DNA of 45,859 nt, taken from the NCBI GenBank assembly GCA_003427395.1, contig BFEA01000234.1, positions 1,758,667 through 1,804,525 on the forward strand, given 5' to 3'. The translations under genes and the position numbers were made by a program. Source of the stretch: Chara braunii. Lineage: Eukaryota; Streptophyta; Charophyceae; Charales; Characeae. This document shows positions 1-10,470 of this stretch, in pieces. The notes beneath the pieces were generated by a model. The model saw only the letters and a list, made by a program, of their open reading frames with translations, searched no databases and was not told the DNA's origin. Position 1 is the stretch's first letter. Each line of letters begins with the position of its first letter.

Positions 1-420
1 GAAGAAGAAGAACAAGAACAAGAACAAGTGGAGGAGGAGGAGGAGGAGGAGGGGGAGGAGGAGGTAGTAAAAAAAAATAAAAAATGATGGTTATGGCTAA
101 CGGAGGAGGAGAAGAAGAGGAGGGGGAGGAGGAGGACGAGGGAGAAAAAAACATGAATGGAAGAAGACAACAACGAGGAAAGGAAAAAGTAAATGCGAAA
201 AGAAGAGGAGGAAGTAGACGAGGAGAGAAGGAAGGAGACAAAGAAAAGGGGGGGCAGGGAACAAAAGAAGAGTGAAATAAGAATAAGAAGAAGAAAAATA
301 GGAGTCGAAGGGAAGCAGACTAGGAGTAGAAGAAGAGAAAAAGACAACGAGTGGGAAAAGAAGAAGTGGCAGAAAAACACGAGCAGACGTCGAAACAGAG
401 AAAAAGAAGAATAAGCAAAC
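1..420. repeat. GA/GAA-rich low-complexity tract
   Basis: The + strand is almost pure purine, with irregular runs of GAG, GAA and GGA and a few interruptions. Open frames through it encode only Glu/Lys/Arg-rich or, on the other strand, Leu/Phe/Pro/Ser-rich peptides, as expected from composition alone. I see no gene in it. Confidence 0.85.
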
Positions 421-1240
421 CTTGTCCACAACGGACGTGATGGAGTGGCTCGTTGGCGGGGAGCGCAATTGCGCGGCTGGCTGGCGGGGGCGACGATGGC
501 ATGACTGGCTAGCGGAAACCTTCATTGGTTAGGTATCATGATCTTATGCAATAAGTTGAGTAAAGTTGTAGTGGCAAAGCAACAAAATGTCAACAAACTG
601 CGGCATCGGAGAGAACTGAGAGTAGAGTGTTAACCTGAGGAGTAGATTGTCGTCCATTACTGGAAGAACAAGACTATGAGGGACGCAAAGAAATGCAAGA
701 TCAATAAATAAATAAAAATGAAGGATGAGAAGTGAAGATTTTCCAAGACATAAAATTTCATAAGGTTGTTATGAGAGAGCGTGTTGTCTAGAGGATTGGA
801 GGAAGGAAATAACTAGAATACATTTTCTATTTCCACGATCATAACAGTAAAATGCAAAACACTGGATCCTCTTTGGAAACCATTAAACAAGCTAGATCAA
901 AGCTCAAGCAAGGTTGGATGTTCACTTTCATCTCTCGAAAGAGTAATCAACAAGCACCAATCAACACTCTTTCTTGATTTGTTACTTAACAACTTTCAAT
1001 CATCAGAAACATTCTCAGTAATTATTAATCCGAGTTTAGTCATTCAAAATTTAAATTGGTATTACTTAGTCACCGAATTGCTGTCAATTCTCAGGCAGAG
1101 TTCTTCATCAATCAACTTATTGTCAGTAACTCCCACAACACAAAAGTACTATCACCTCATTTCCAGTTCAACAGACTTTCTTGACCAGTCTTAACAGAAT
1201 CGCTTCCAAGGATGTTTTTTAGTATCGGTGTGTTAGTGCA
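421..1240. other. no recognisable feature
   Basis: AT-rich sequence with no long open frame of convincing composition, no terminal repeats and no RNA gene that I can recognise. Confidence 0.5.
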
Positions 1241-1750
1241 ATGGGTCTCAGACCAGAAGACCTGTCAATCTTCGTTGTTCTTACTGAGTTTGCAGAGGGT
1301 ACTATTTATGACCTGAGGGTCTATGTGAGAAAGGCAAGGAAACACATGAGCACTGTGATTCAGTCTGGACCTCTGCAGCCAAATATCTTGAGGAGAGTTT
1401 GAAGGTGGCACAAAACTAAAGCGTAACATTTGACCCAAGCTCTACACTGACTACCCTAGACCTCAGGTATCTTTCTACCTCATCGACAGTTTCTTACTGG
1501 GGTGATCTGATTGACCTGGCCAAGAGGTACATCTCGTCGGCAATAATTGACTATAAGGCAGTGACAGAACCATCATGGTTTACCCATCTTCGACGAGGAA
1601 TCTTTTCCGGACCATAACTTCCTAATCTGTGGGAGGAGTTCTGTGTTATGCTTGATTTCTGAAATTTCTGCCTCTGATGGACTTTTTTAAAGCTCGTGAG
1701 CTTTGGATTACTCTCTACATCTCTAAACCACGATCGTGACGAGTACATAG
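1241..1750 (+). pseudogene. decayed gag-like coding remnant
   Basis: Three stretches read like protein but lie in different frames. A 53-codon frame opens at the ATG at 1241 (MGLRPEDLSIF...) and ends with TGA at 1400. A second frame covers ~1370-1614 and reads through KYLEESLKVAQN, a TAA at 1417, then a segment with YWGDLIDLAKRYI. Pieces with LWEEF and ARELW follow at ~1625-1720. The W/L-rich helical flavour resembles retrotransposon gag, but no motif such as a zinc knuckle is present. It may instead be a decayed host exon. The stops and frame changes mean it is not functional. Confidence 0.4.
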
Positions 1751-2326
1751 ACGTGTAGCTCTAGGCGCTCGAGAAGCACAATCAAAAGAGAAATTAAGGA
1801 TGAGACTTAAGAGGGATAAGTGAGGACGAGTGTTGATCATATCTCTTCATCTGTGCTTTCTGAGATTATTAAAAGTTGACACCTTCCCTCATTTACCTTG
1901 TCTCTGCCTTGATTTACCTTATCCTGATTCATTTTCATTTGCATTGCTTGATGTTGGGCTCTCTGTCAATCTTATCAAATTCTTAAATTGACAAACTTGA
2001 TACGTGCATGACATACTTAAACCACTAGTCCCTCTACCAATTTGCGACCGCGGGGCATTCATGCTAACACGCTGCAACTTTCAAGCGCTCCACCGTCATT
2101 CAGATTTTCAATATACGGCCAACGTCACGGTGCATGTCTCCGAAATTTACAGGAAGGACGTGCCAACACAATCGGTAGGTACTTGTAGTCTAATTTAAAT
2201 CTTATTATTTGCATGATAATTGTTCTTCTGAATCATAATCAAAGATTTATAAAGGACCGACGTGGACCGTAATTGAAAGGCCTTACTCAAAGCCGGACAC
2301 ACACAATAGGAAGGGATTTGCATTAA

Positions 2327-2920
2327 TTAAACCACCACTCCGTCTGACGTCAAGAAATTGGGGGGACCGGTAACACAGTTTCATCGGGGCTACCGGTAGT
2401 ATAGTGTGGAGAACCGAAAAAGTGGCAAAAACTAAAAATGTGTCGAATTTCATCCGTGATTTATTTCGTGGTCTAAATAATTTTTTATTTTTTTTTAAAA
2501 TATTTTTCCTGAAAAGATCACGAGCAAATTTACGGACCCTCCTAATTTCAGGAGCTTTTACGCATTCTTTGGAGCACGAAAAATCACTGAAGTTGAAGTA
2601 TTTTTCCCGTTGGCCCACAAATGGCACAGTTATTGTGGCAAAATTGGAACATGCACCGAATCAGCACGGTGATTGTTTTGATGTCAATTTTTTTTTTTTT
2701 TCCTGAAATTTTTCCTTGAAAAATTATGACGAAATCTACAGACCCTCAAATTTTTAAATTTTTTTGTGAAACCTTCCAAGCGCGAAAAATTGCCAAATTG
2801 CCGATGTCAAATTGTGGAACTAGGCATGCCATTTCGGCCTCCGGTTGCTGCCCTTCCTCAAAACCTGCCCGAACTTACAGGGGGGGGTATTTCCTGCTGT
2901 CGGAGGGAGTGGTGGTTTAA
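2327..2920. mobile_element. 586-bp TIR element flanked by TTAA (piggyBac-type MITE candidate)
   Basis: The sequence ACCACCACTCC at 2331 is mirrored by GGAGTGGTGGT ending at 2916, and the similarity continues inward (GTCTGAC against GTCGGAG). Both ends are directly flanked by TTAA (2327-2330 and 2917-2920), the target duplication typical of piggyBac elements. TTAA is palindromic, so TA duplication (Tc1/mariner type) is also compatible. The interior is AT-rich with a diverged internal direct repeat (~2505-2595 and ~2705-2800) and no transposase frame, so the element would be non-autonomous. Confidence 0.6.
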
Positions 2921-3413
2921 TTCAATTTATTTCGTGCAAAAAAAACATCAAAATTCTACGTGACAACCTGTTGGCTTTCTGATCGGCAGAAGTACCCTGA
3001 CTGAAAAAAGTGCAACATCGGGCAACAACATTGGCTTTCTGATCGACAAAAAAAGTACCTTATGGCCACGCCTTAGCCCATCGAATGAATCCACAGGCGC
3101 CAGACCTTCGCACCGCTCGTGTGAGGCCTCATTGTTGCACTTCAACTGCCAACATACCATCCGCCGCACTAAGGGCACCGAGAGTGTCATCCATCAAAGC
3201 GAAATTTCAATTTTCTCCCGCACATCCGTGATTCACTGCCATCATCAACGATCCTGCTGGGCAGGTCTCGGTGCACCTCTCATTCGCACACTACTTCCCT
3301 CCCGATCAAATGTTTCCAACTCCTCGTTAAAGCTACACCCCTGCCGCAAAGGACGCCATCAACTACTAATGAGACCGTGTCGGGTGTGACGTGCACAAAT
3401 CATGCCAAACAAC
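2921..3413. other. spacer with a short duplication
   Basis: Contains the phrase TTGGCTTTCTGATCG twice (~2971 and ~3031), each followed by an A-rich run and AGTACC, which suggests a small tandem duplication. No gene is recognised. Confidence 0.35.
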
Positions 3414-4179
3414 CTTGTAAGCAGGGTTACCTGACCGAACGTTTGGGGGCCCTCGGGCTGGCCCCCGAACGCCCGAACACCTCCAGGTTCGGCCCCCGCC
3501 AAAAAAAAAATTCGAGGCCTAAAAATAAGTTTTTTTTTCTGAATTTTTTTTTGTGAGTTCTCTATGATATAACGTACACGCCTATACATTTAAAAGCCAT
3601 TCTGCTAAGCCAATAAACATTAAAAATCGTCAAAGATGGGGGTGTCAAAACGTGCTCGCCCACTCACTATTTCGTTTTTTTTCACTTTTAACTTTTTGTT
3701 TTCACTTTATTTCCAGGCCCAAAAAAAATTATTATTTTTTGAAAAACAATTAATGAGTTATTGATTATGTAAACTACATCTCTGTAAATTTTCAGGGCAT
3801 TTGTCAATGCCAAAAAATAATTTTAAATCGGCAAAGATGGCGGTGTTGAAAAGGTGCTGGCACACTCACTCATTTTAATTCTCTTTTTATTTTTTCTTAT
3901 TTTTATCATAGTGTTTTTTTTTTTCTGTATTTGATTTTTAATTCAAATTTGGTAAAGAATTTGGATGTAGTGCCCAGGCAAATGTTGTTTAGTTTTTTTT
4001 CTCCATAACATATTTTGTTTTCGGAATTTTTTAAAAACGTTTTTTTTTTTTTTTTTTTTTTTGTTATTGGTCCGCGTTCGGCCCAAACGGCCGAACGCTT
4101 TCCGAAGGGGTCCCGTACGTTCGGGCGTTCGGGTTTGGGCGTTCGGCCCATCCCGAACGCCGGCAACCCTGCTTGTAAG
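3414..4179. mobile_element. hAT-type non-autonomous element with 8-bp TSD
   Basis: The element body is 3422-4171 (750 bp). Its ends are CAGGGTTACC and GGCAACCCTG, an inverted repeat beginning CAGGG as in many hAT elements. An exact 8-bp direct duplication, CTTGTAAG, flanks it at 3414-3421 and 4172-4179, also the hAT hallmark. Both subterminal regions are packed with GTTCGG/CCGAAC motifs that could be transposase-binding sites. The interior is AT-rich with a diverged internal duplication (~3625-3670 and ~3825-3872). No transposase frame is present. Confidence 0.85.
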
Positions 4180-4644
4180 GGTTTTGGTACGACAACAAAT
4201 AGCAGCGGGTGACATGCGAGAGCCGTCGATCCTGCTTCGATCTATCGGCTTATAATATTTGGGCCTAGGTTTATTAATGGCATGGTTCTGTTTTTATTTT
4301 ACATCATATTAAAATGATATGCATGAAGTTTCCTGAGCATGAAGATGTGCCATGGAGGAGCGCGGGAAGCTGAGCAATCTAGCCCATGCGGGGGTAGGGT
4401 AGATATCTCTACGACTTGCTCTTCCTTATGGCGAGGCCTTGCTCTGCTTTGACTTTCCATGCACGTGGACAGCGAAAATGGCGCAGCTGACGGATACAAA
4501 ATGAACAACCCGACGGCAATGTGTCAGAGACCCCGCATGAAACACAGTGCGTATATAGGTCTTTGGCACACCGTAGGATGATCGTGGTCGACTTTGTAGT
4601 TGGTGTTGGCGCGTGAATGAAAGTGCACACCCCGCCAGGACCCG

Positions 4645-4738
4645 TTTTTTCAGCAGTGCTTTACACAGAGAGTATATTTCTCGATTTAGGTCCCATTTTT
4701 TCAGCAGTGTTTTACACAGAGAGTATATCTTTCGATTT
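4645..4738. repeat. tandem duplication, two ~47-bp units
   Basis: Two adjacent copies share TTTTTTCAGCAGTG followed by TTTACACAGAGAGTATAT and TCGATTT, with a few substitutions. Confidence 0.8.
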
Positions 4739-4969
4739 TTCTTTTTGCGCATTTCCGAAGGCCGATTAAGCCACCAGTACCTCCACGTTCTTGGGCCGTT
4801 ACCACGGTGGCTGAGTCAGTGCGCCACGCGAGTCCATATGCATCTGCGTCACAGCCTCTGCAAAGGGGGCCTAAGACCCCCTCGAGTAAAAGATGCATAC
4901 AACACTGTCACACGGTTGAGATAACTCAACTTCGAGACAGTAGGGGGGATCAGGCCCCTGGGGGTTCCT

Positions 4970-5025
4970 CCCACTAGAAGCTTGTCCCACTAGAAGCTTG
5001 TCCCACTAGAAGCTTGTCCCACTAG
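4970..5025. repeat. 16-bp minisatellite, ~3.5 copies
   Basis: CCCACTAGAAGCTTGT repeats at 4970, 4986 and 5002, with a partial fourth unit at 5018. The three complete copies are identical. Confidence 0.9.
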
Positions 5026-5046
5026 GAGAGTTGAGTTCCCTCATCA

Positions 5047-5805
5047 GTTGAGGAAACTCAATGCAACTCTCTGCACATCTCCACAAACAATGTCCAGACT
5101 CGGGTGTTACGGAAACTCAATGCTGCTACGGTCTTCACCAGAACAGAACGCCCAGGCATTATAGCTGTATTGAGGGCAACTTCCAGTCCAGAAGCAGCTA
5201 TGGACGTTGGGTTTGTGGAGATGTGCAGAAGTGGCATTGAGTTTCCTAAACCGTGCCTGCCTTTCCACAACCACGTCCAGAGTGGGGCGTCCGAATAGAA
5301 CGCCCAGTCATTATAGCTGCATCTGGACTGAAAGTTGCTCTAAATACTGCTATATTGACCGGGCAGGCATTATAGCTGTATCTAGGGCAACTTTCAGTCC
5401 AGATGCGGCTATAATACAGCTACAATGACAGGGCAGGCATTATAGCTGTATTTAGAGCAACTTTCAGTCCATGTGCAGCTATAATCTATTCGGAAGCCCG
5501 ACTCTGGACGTGTTTGTGGAAAAGTAGGCACAATTGAGGAAACTCAATGCCCCTTCTGCACATCACGTGTGAGCTCAATGCCAAACTCAATGCTGCTACT
5601 GTCTTCACGGCAGCAGCACACCCGGGGCATTATAGCTGTAGTTGAGCAACTTTTACTCCAGATGCAGCTATAATGACTGGGGCGTTCTATTCGGGTGAGG
5701 ATGGTAGTGGCACCCGGGGCATTGTAGCTGTACTTAGAGCAACTTTTAATCCAGATGCAGCTATAATGACTGGGGGGTTCTATTCGGGTGAGGATGGTAG
5801 TGGCA
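5047..5805. repeat. fold-back array of six ~50-bp hairpin units
   Basis: Six units begin with CATTATAGCTG and end with its inverse, CAGCTATAATG, or close variants: 5157-5203, 5309-5357, 5368-5427, 5438-5485, 5628-5675 and 5720-5768. The second is inverted relative to the others. The spacer between arms carries AGCAACTTTCAGTCCAGATG-like sequence. The units sit in larger inverted blocks: the AACTCAATGC...CTGCACATCTCCACAAAC segment near 5052-5088 recurs inverted at ~5211-5250. The last two units share a long right flank, GCGTTCTATTCGGG-like. No protein coding is plausible. Confidence 0.8.
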
Positions 5806-6032
5806 CGACGCCCCTGATCCATTGCATAAACGCCCCTAATCCATTGCATAATGCAAACTCGCTCAATCACCTGCTTTCCAAGAACAGCAGCAAACAATAA
5901 CCAAAACAGACAGACAGCTCCATTTTTTTCTATTTTCTTTTATTTTTTGGGAAAGCAGCAAAGATCAAAGAACCTGCTACAAAAAAAAGAAAAAAAAAGA
6001 AAAAAAAGAAGAAGAAGAAGAAGAGAACCTGC

Positions 6033-6824
6033 TACTCGATGAGGGGTGGGGGACGATTAGAAAGGGAGGCGCAGCTACTGGCAAAATGCTCGGTCTTTGC
6101 ATTAGCCGGACCCCCACAGGCGGCCCCACCCCACCTCTGACTACCGCTGTTGGGGCGGGGGGCAACATGAATTACCTCGTTTGCGAGGCCCTATGCTTGC
6201 AAGGTTCCCCTCTATATAGTCTTAGGAGTAGTGGTAGGAAGGTAGTGAAAGGAGAAAAAGAATTTGAGATAAGAACATAGTGTAGTTTTAAAGAAAAAAA
6301 AAAAAAAAAAAAGAACCTGCACCTGTGGCACACTTAGTGCCAACCGATGGTGATGGTCCGCTTGATACCTCTGATCGTTATTAGCAGGGTCCATGGGCCA
6401 ACACAGGTGGGAGTGTGAGTGTGAGTGGGTTGTGTGTGGTGTGTGGGCGAGTGTTGGCCTTAGACACTGCTGTTATTCGGTAGGGGCTGGGTGATGATGG
6501 AAAGGGAGGCGCAGCTATTGGCAAAATGCTCGGTCTTTGCATTAGCTGGACCCCCACCGGCGGCCCCACCCCATCCTTGACCACCATCGTTGGGGCGGGG
6601 GGCAACGTGCATCCCCTCTGATGGCTGGAGGGAGACAACAAAGCTATGTTTGCAGGGTTCCCCTGTATAAGTAAGCCTTAGGAGTAGTGGTAGGTAGGTA
6701 GTGAAGGTGGATTGAAAGAATTTGAAAAAGGATGAAAGATTTGAGAGAAGAATATAGCGTAGTTATATATATCTATTTGTGACGATATATATATGACGAT
6801 ATATATATATATATAAGAACCTGC
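6033..6824. repeat. duplicated 290-350-bp unit ending in AAGAACCTGC
   Basis: The segment at ~6046-6295 recurs at ~6480-6770. Shared stretches include GGGAGGCGCAGCTA, TGGCAAAATGCTCGGTC and TTGGGGCGGGGGGCAAC. Each copy ends in an A-rich or (TA)n tract followed by AGAACCTGC (6312 and 6816), and the same phrase occurs just upstream (~5969 and 6024). The boundary phrase suggests tandem duplication or repeated insertion of an A-tailed unit. No complete pol III promoter or open frame was found. Confidence 0.65.
6765..6816. repeat. (TA)n microsatellite
   Basis: Runs of ATATATAT are interrupted twice by GACG or TGTGACG at the edge of the second copy of the upstream duplicated unit. Confidence 0.85.
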
Positions 6825-7560
6825 ACGTTTCAATCAAAAAGGAAAAAAAACAAAAAAACAAAAAAAAAACAAGCAAACAACTGCACTACTTTTGGTTGGT
6901 TTGGCCTTTCTGTCCATGTGGGGATTACCTTTTTGGCAGGTAACGATCTGTGGCAGTTTTATAAAAAAAAAAAAAAAAAAAAAGACAAGCACTTTAGTAA
7001 AACTGTTTCAACAAGGCCGGGGACCTCACAATTCGACCCGGATAAACCATACTGAAAGAATCAGCCAGCTTCTCTTAAGCTTCAGATGAGTATTTAAAAC
7101 TAGGAACAACAGTTTTATTTCCAAGGTTGGGCGTTATAAGGACAGTGGTCTATCTTTTTTGACCATGGCCATTTCTGTCTCTGGATATGATCCTGGCGCC
7201 TGCACCTATGCTGGGTAATGGTCCCAATACTCTTATGTTTCCTTTTCCTTTTACGGGTTGATTGTTGGGGTTTCCGGGCCTCTACTTTGTTGTGTAATCA
7301 AATGAGCGGAGTCTTTTTGACAACAAAAAAAAAAAGCAAAAAAAACTGCGCTTTCTCGTGGAAACAAAAAACCTATGGAAAGCTAACTATTATGCGAGAA
7401 TTGAGCCCTCGTGGGGCCCTTGTCAAACATGCACATGTTCTGGGCAGAGGCCCTCAGCAAGCCAAGTGCCCGCGGACCTGAATATTCACTAGAGCCCAAA
7501 ATTTGACATTTTCTTTTCTTCTTCTTTTTTTTTTTTTTTTTTTTTTTTTAAGAGAAACAG
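6825..7560. other. unannotated DNA with A/T runs and a short dispersed-repeat core
   Basis: Contains poly(A) at ~6963-6983 and poly(T) at ~7526-7549. A core at ~7012-7042 (AAGGCCGGGGACCTCACA, then CCCGG) resembles 29533-29563 in the LINE 3'-UTR fragment. No gene is recognised. Confidence 0.4.
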
Positions 7561-8016
7561 CCCTAACAGTCACTAGTGTTGACATTTTCCATATGTGGGT
7601 ACTCAGGCTGTTGCAGCACTCCAGTTGGTTGAAGGGAAGCGTGACGCTCCCTAAGCTGCGTCGTTCAGTTTGGCCCAGGCACTCGTTCAGTTTGGCCCAG
7701 GCACTGGTAGTTGCGCCGGTTCGCGGCGCTAATTTTAGCGCTCGGTTCCGCCGCCGCCGGTCGAGAAATCCTCGGCCGACCTGCTCCGCGATGACCTGCT
7801 ATCGCAGTAGGTACATTGCCATGGCCTAACCTTCCACCCTTCCTCAGAAGAGTAACACGGCTTCGTCGTGGGAAGGAAAAGACCAGGAGCAGCCTACAGT
7901 CACTGGACTCGATTGCTAGCACATGCACACGGATATGCACACGGACATAGCGCGCGGAAGACACGTGCGTTGATACCACAGCTACCGTAGTCTATAACCC
8001 ACTTGGGCGCATAGCT
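7561..8016 (+). other. probable 5' leader of the + strand LINE
   Basis: Non-coding sequence directly upstream of LINE ORF1. It includes an exact 22-bp tandem duplication (CGTTCAGTTTGGCCCAGGCACT starting near 7662). Its extent is inferred only from position; no target duplication was identified. Confidence 0.35.
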
Positions 8017-10467
8017 ATGGAGGCGTCACAACAACCGACAGGAGCGCTAAGGGGGGGGGTGCAAGGAACTATTCCCATCCCCCTAGACCCTTTGGGCGAT
8101 AGAGTGATGGAAGAAGTCGAACAAGCTGGAGCGAAGGAAGTAGAGAGAGACAACGCAGCACCCGAAGACGAACGGAGGAGATCTCCTCCACCAGCGTTCA
8201 CAGACTATTCAAGGGACGAGCCAAGGATTCGGCACATGATGGAGATGTGCTACGACATGGGGGTGATGCCTCCAGACATCGATGTTGGGGAAATGAGGGA
8301 AGATGGCTGTAAAGTCACCTTCATCCTTAACTCTACTATCGATGAAATCAAGTTACGATGGCTGAAGGAACGGTCAGTAACAGTCATTTTTCAAGACGGC
8401 TCCAAAAATTTACCCAAGAGAGTCAAGGAGGAGGTCATCCGAGCTTATGAGGACACCTGGGTGAGGGAGAGGCTTTTTGACTCGGCAATCTCTCGAGGGC
8501 GAGTCAAGATGGAATCGGCGAACGTGCTAACTTATATTGCCAAGGACGCTAGAGTGGCGACATGGAAGAAGGAGAAAGAGATAGACAAGATCTTGCTGAG
8601 AAGGAAGTGGCACACTATTGCATTCAAGCCTTGGCTGACCAAGACTGAGTTGGAGGAGGAGCGCCGCCAAGAGCAACAAAAATACTTCTGGATACCATGC
8701 ATCGACGTACCTGTCGACGCATATTGCTATCTGCATTCGGCAGCTTCGAGATCAATCGGAGAGGTGCATCGAGTGTACCCCCCAGAACGAGACTCTCAGA
8801 AACCTCAGTTAATCAACGTACGCCTGGATATTGTCGCGGAAGCACGAGAAAACATCAAAGACTCGCTCTCTTTCGTGACCTGCCAGCAGCAGGAAATCAC
8901 GGTCGCAGTGGCAACAGCGCTGACTCCATGGTGCGACACCTGCCGGATTTTTTTCCATCTTCCGGCAACATGTCCACGGAATCGCTCAAGACCTAGGCAG
9001 CAACGCAGCGGAAGTAACGACCGCCAATCGGAAAGGAGAGAGAGATCCCCCTCAATGGAGGATAGGCGATCCAGAGAGAGGAGGCGGTCGCCTTCCCCAG
9101 CACCATCGGAGGACTCAGTGTCATCATCGGAGTCTCGAGGACCTAGTGTAATTGGAGGCGGAGGGGGCGCTGGAGGCCGCCCGAACGCGGATGCTGAGTC
9201 ACCTGACATATGGAATCGAAGAATGGATGGAGATCGAAGACAAAGCAGGAGTGGCACCGAGGATGGAGCGAGGAACGGAAGACCGGGAGAAGACCGGGGA
9301 GGCAATGGAAGGAGGAGCAGAGAAGTAACGAAAGGGGAGAATAGCCAGAATCAATGAAGACAGCCCCATGGAAGCCCTACACGACAACCCCAATCTAGGT
9401 CACCGTCAAGGCCAGGAGGGCGACCCCCGCCAAGTCCGTCCTACTCAGGACCACTCCCTCCGCCGGGAGGCGGGAAGGGTAACGGTCGGGATGGGTCTAT
9501 TAGGTCAAACCCACTTTTCGGAGCCTCTGGAGGCGATGCCCCAACAGGGTTGGTATCAGTTGAAGCGGCAGCGGTACTGGCGAATCTAGGCCAGCACGGA
9601 GGAATCTCACACAACGCCAAGCACTCCAAAGGAAAAGGAAGCGGCACGGGTGAGGGTGGGGGCGAAGGCTCCCCCCCCCCCTCCAACCTCTCGACGTCGA
9701 TGCCGAGGCAGCGCAGCAGAACTCCGACCAAGATGCGGAAATTAAGCGAAGATTTGTCCAGGGCGGCCATTGCATCAGCGACAACGGAAGCGGAAGATTC
9801 CTACTACTCATCTCCGAAGTCTGAGCATGAGGGAACAGGTAAGCTCACGATCAGAGGGAAGACAACCAGAAATCGGAGGCAGATCACGTTAAAGAAAGGT
9901 AGAATGGAAGACTGGCCGAAGAGGTTACTGCCTATTCTGTGCTTGCAAACCAAGGAAGGTTTATTTACAATTGCATGGCAGGATATGGCAGATGTCACGT
10001 GGATACCATCGCAGGCGATTACAAATCCGCCTACACCGCTAGATGTTATTAATATAACTAGGTCTTTGTACGGAACAGACATTGCGGTAAAGTGTATCCC
10101 TGACACTCCCACACCGAAGTTCTTCCCTGAATCCGAAACTGCTCGCGCCAAGATTTTTGCCCCGCTTTTAGATGCCAGGGTAAGTCAAGACCAGCTGGTT
10201 GTCTTGGTAGCAAAGGGGATGGTCTTGTTGCCGGCGGAATGGTTTGTAAACGAAGGGTCGCAAGATCTCGCTCGGATATCCATAATTAGTGGGATTAACG
10301 CCGGGTTTTTGGGTAAGTTGAACAGCAAATTGCACAAATCAAGAGACCTTTTCTCGGCCCCGATCCGCCAATTTCTCATGCAGGACTGGTTGTTGGGGAC
10401 CAAAGTCGAAGTCCAGCTGAAGTCGAACCCTCTTCCCGAATCCATTCTTCGTCCGCAATGGCGATAA
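8017..10467 (+). pseudogene. L1-type LINE ORF1 (DUF4283-like, CCHC), one in-frame stop
   Basis: An 816-codon frame is interrupted by a single TGA at 9355-9357 and is otherwise open; it needs no frameshift. The product would be the nucleic-acid-binding ORF1 protein of a plant-type L1 LINE. Residues ~180-310 resemble DUF4283 (HTIAFKPWL, then a WIPCIDVPVDAY block). A CX2CX4HX4C zinc knuckle (CDTC...H...C) follows at ~8935-8980. A long RS/RG-rich tract (~9000-9350) comes next, with SR and SPSP clusters. The C-terminal ~200 residues form an unidentified globular region (about 9900-10460). The ATG at 8017 was chosen because it opens the frame. The TGA could derive from CGA by C-to-T change. ORF2 starts four bases after the terminal TAA, in the same frame. 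Confidence 0.8.
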
Positions 10468-10470
10468 GGA

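Noticed and set aside
97-525. Open frames in the GA-rich start of the window
   Set aside because: Products are purely compositional (Glu/Lys/Arg or Phe/Leu/Ser/Pro) with no motif.
5157-5768. CRISPR-like array
   Set aside because: Units are hairpins of variable orientation with irregular spacing and no unique spacers, in a eukaryotic context.
7012-7042. Independent SINE copy at 7.0 kb
   Set aside because: Only ~30 bp resemble the LINE 3'-UTR core and the adjoining A-run is on the wrong side for the same orientation; too little to call.
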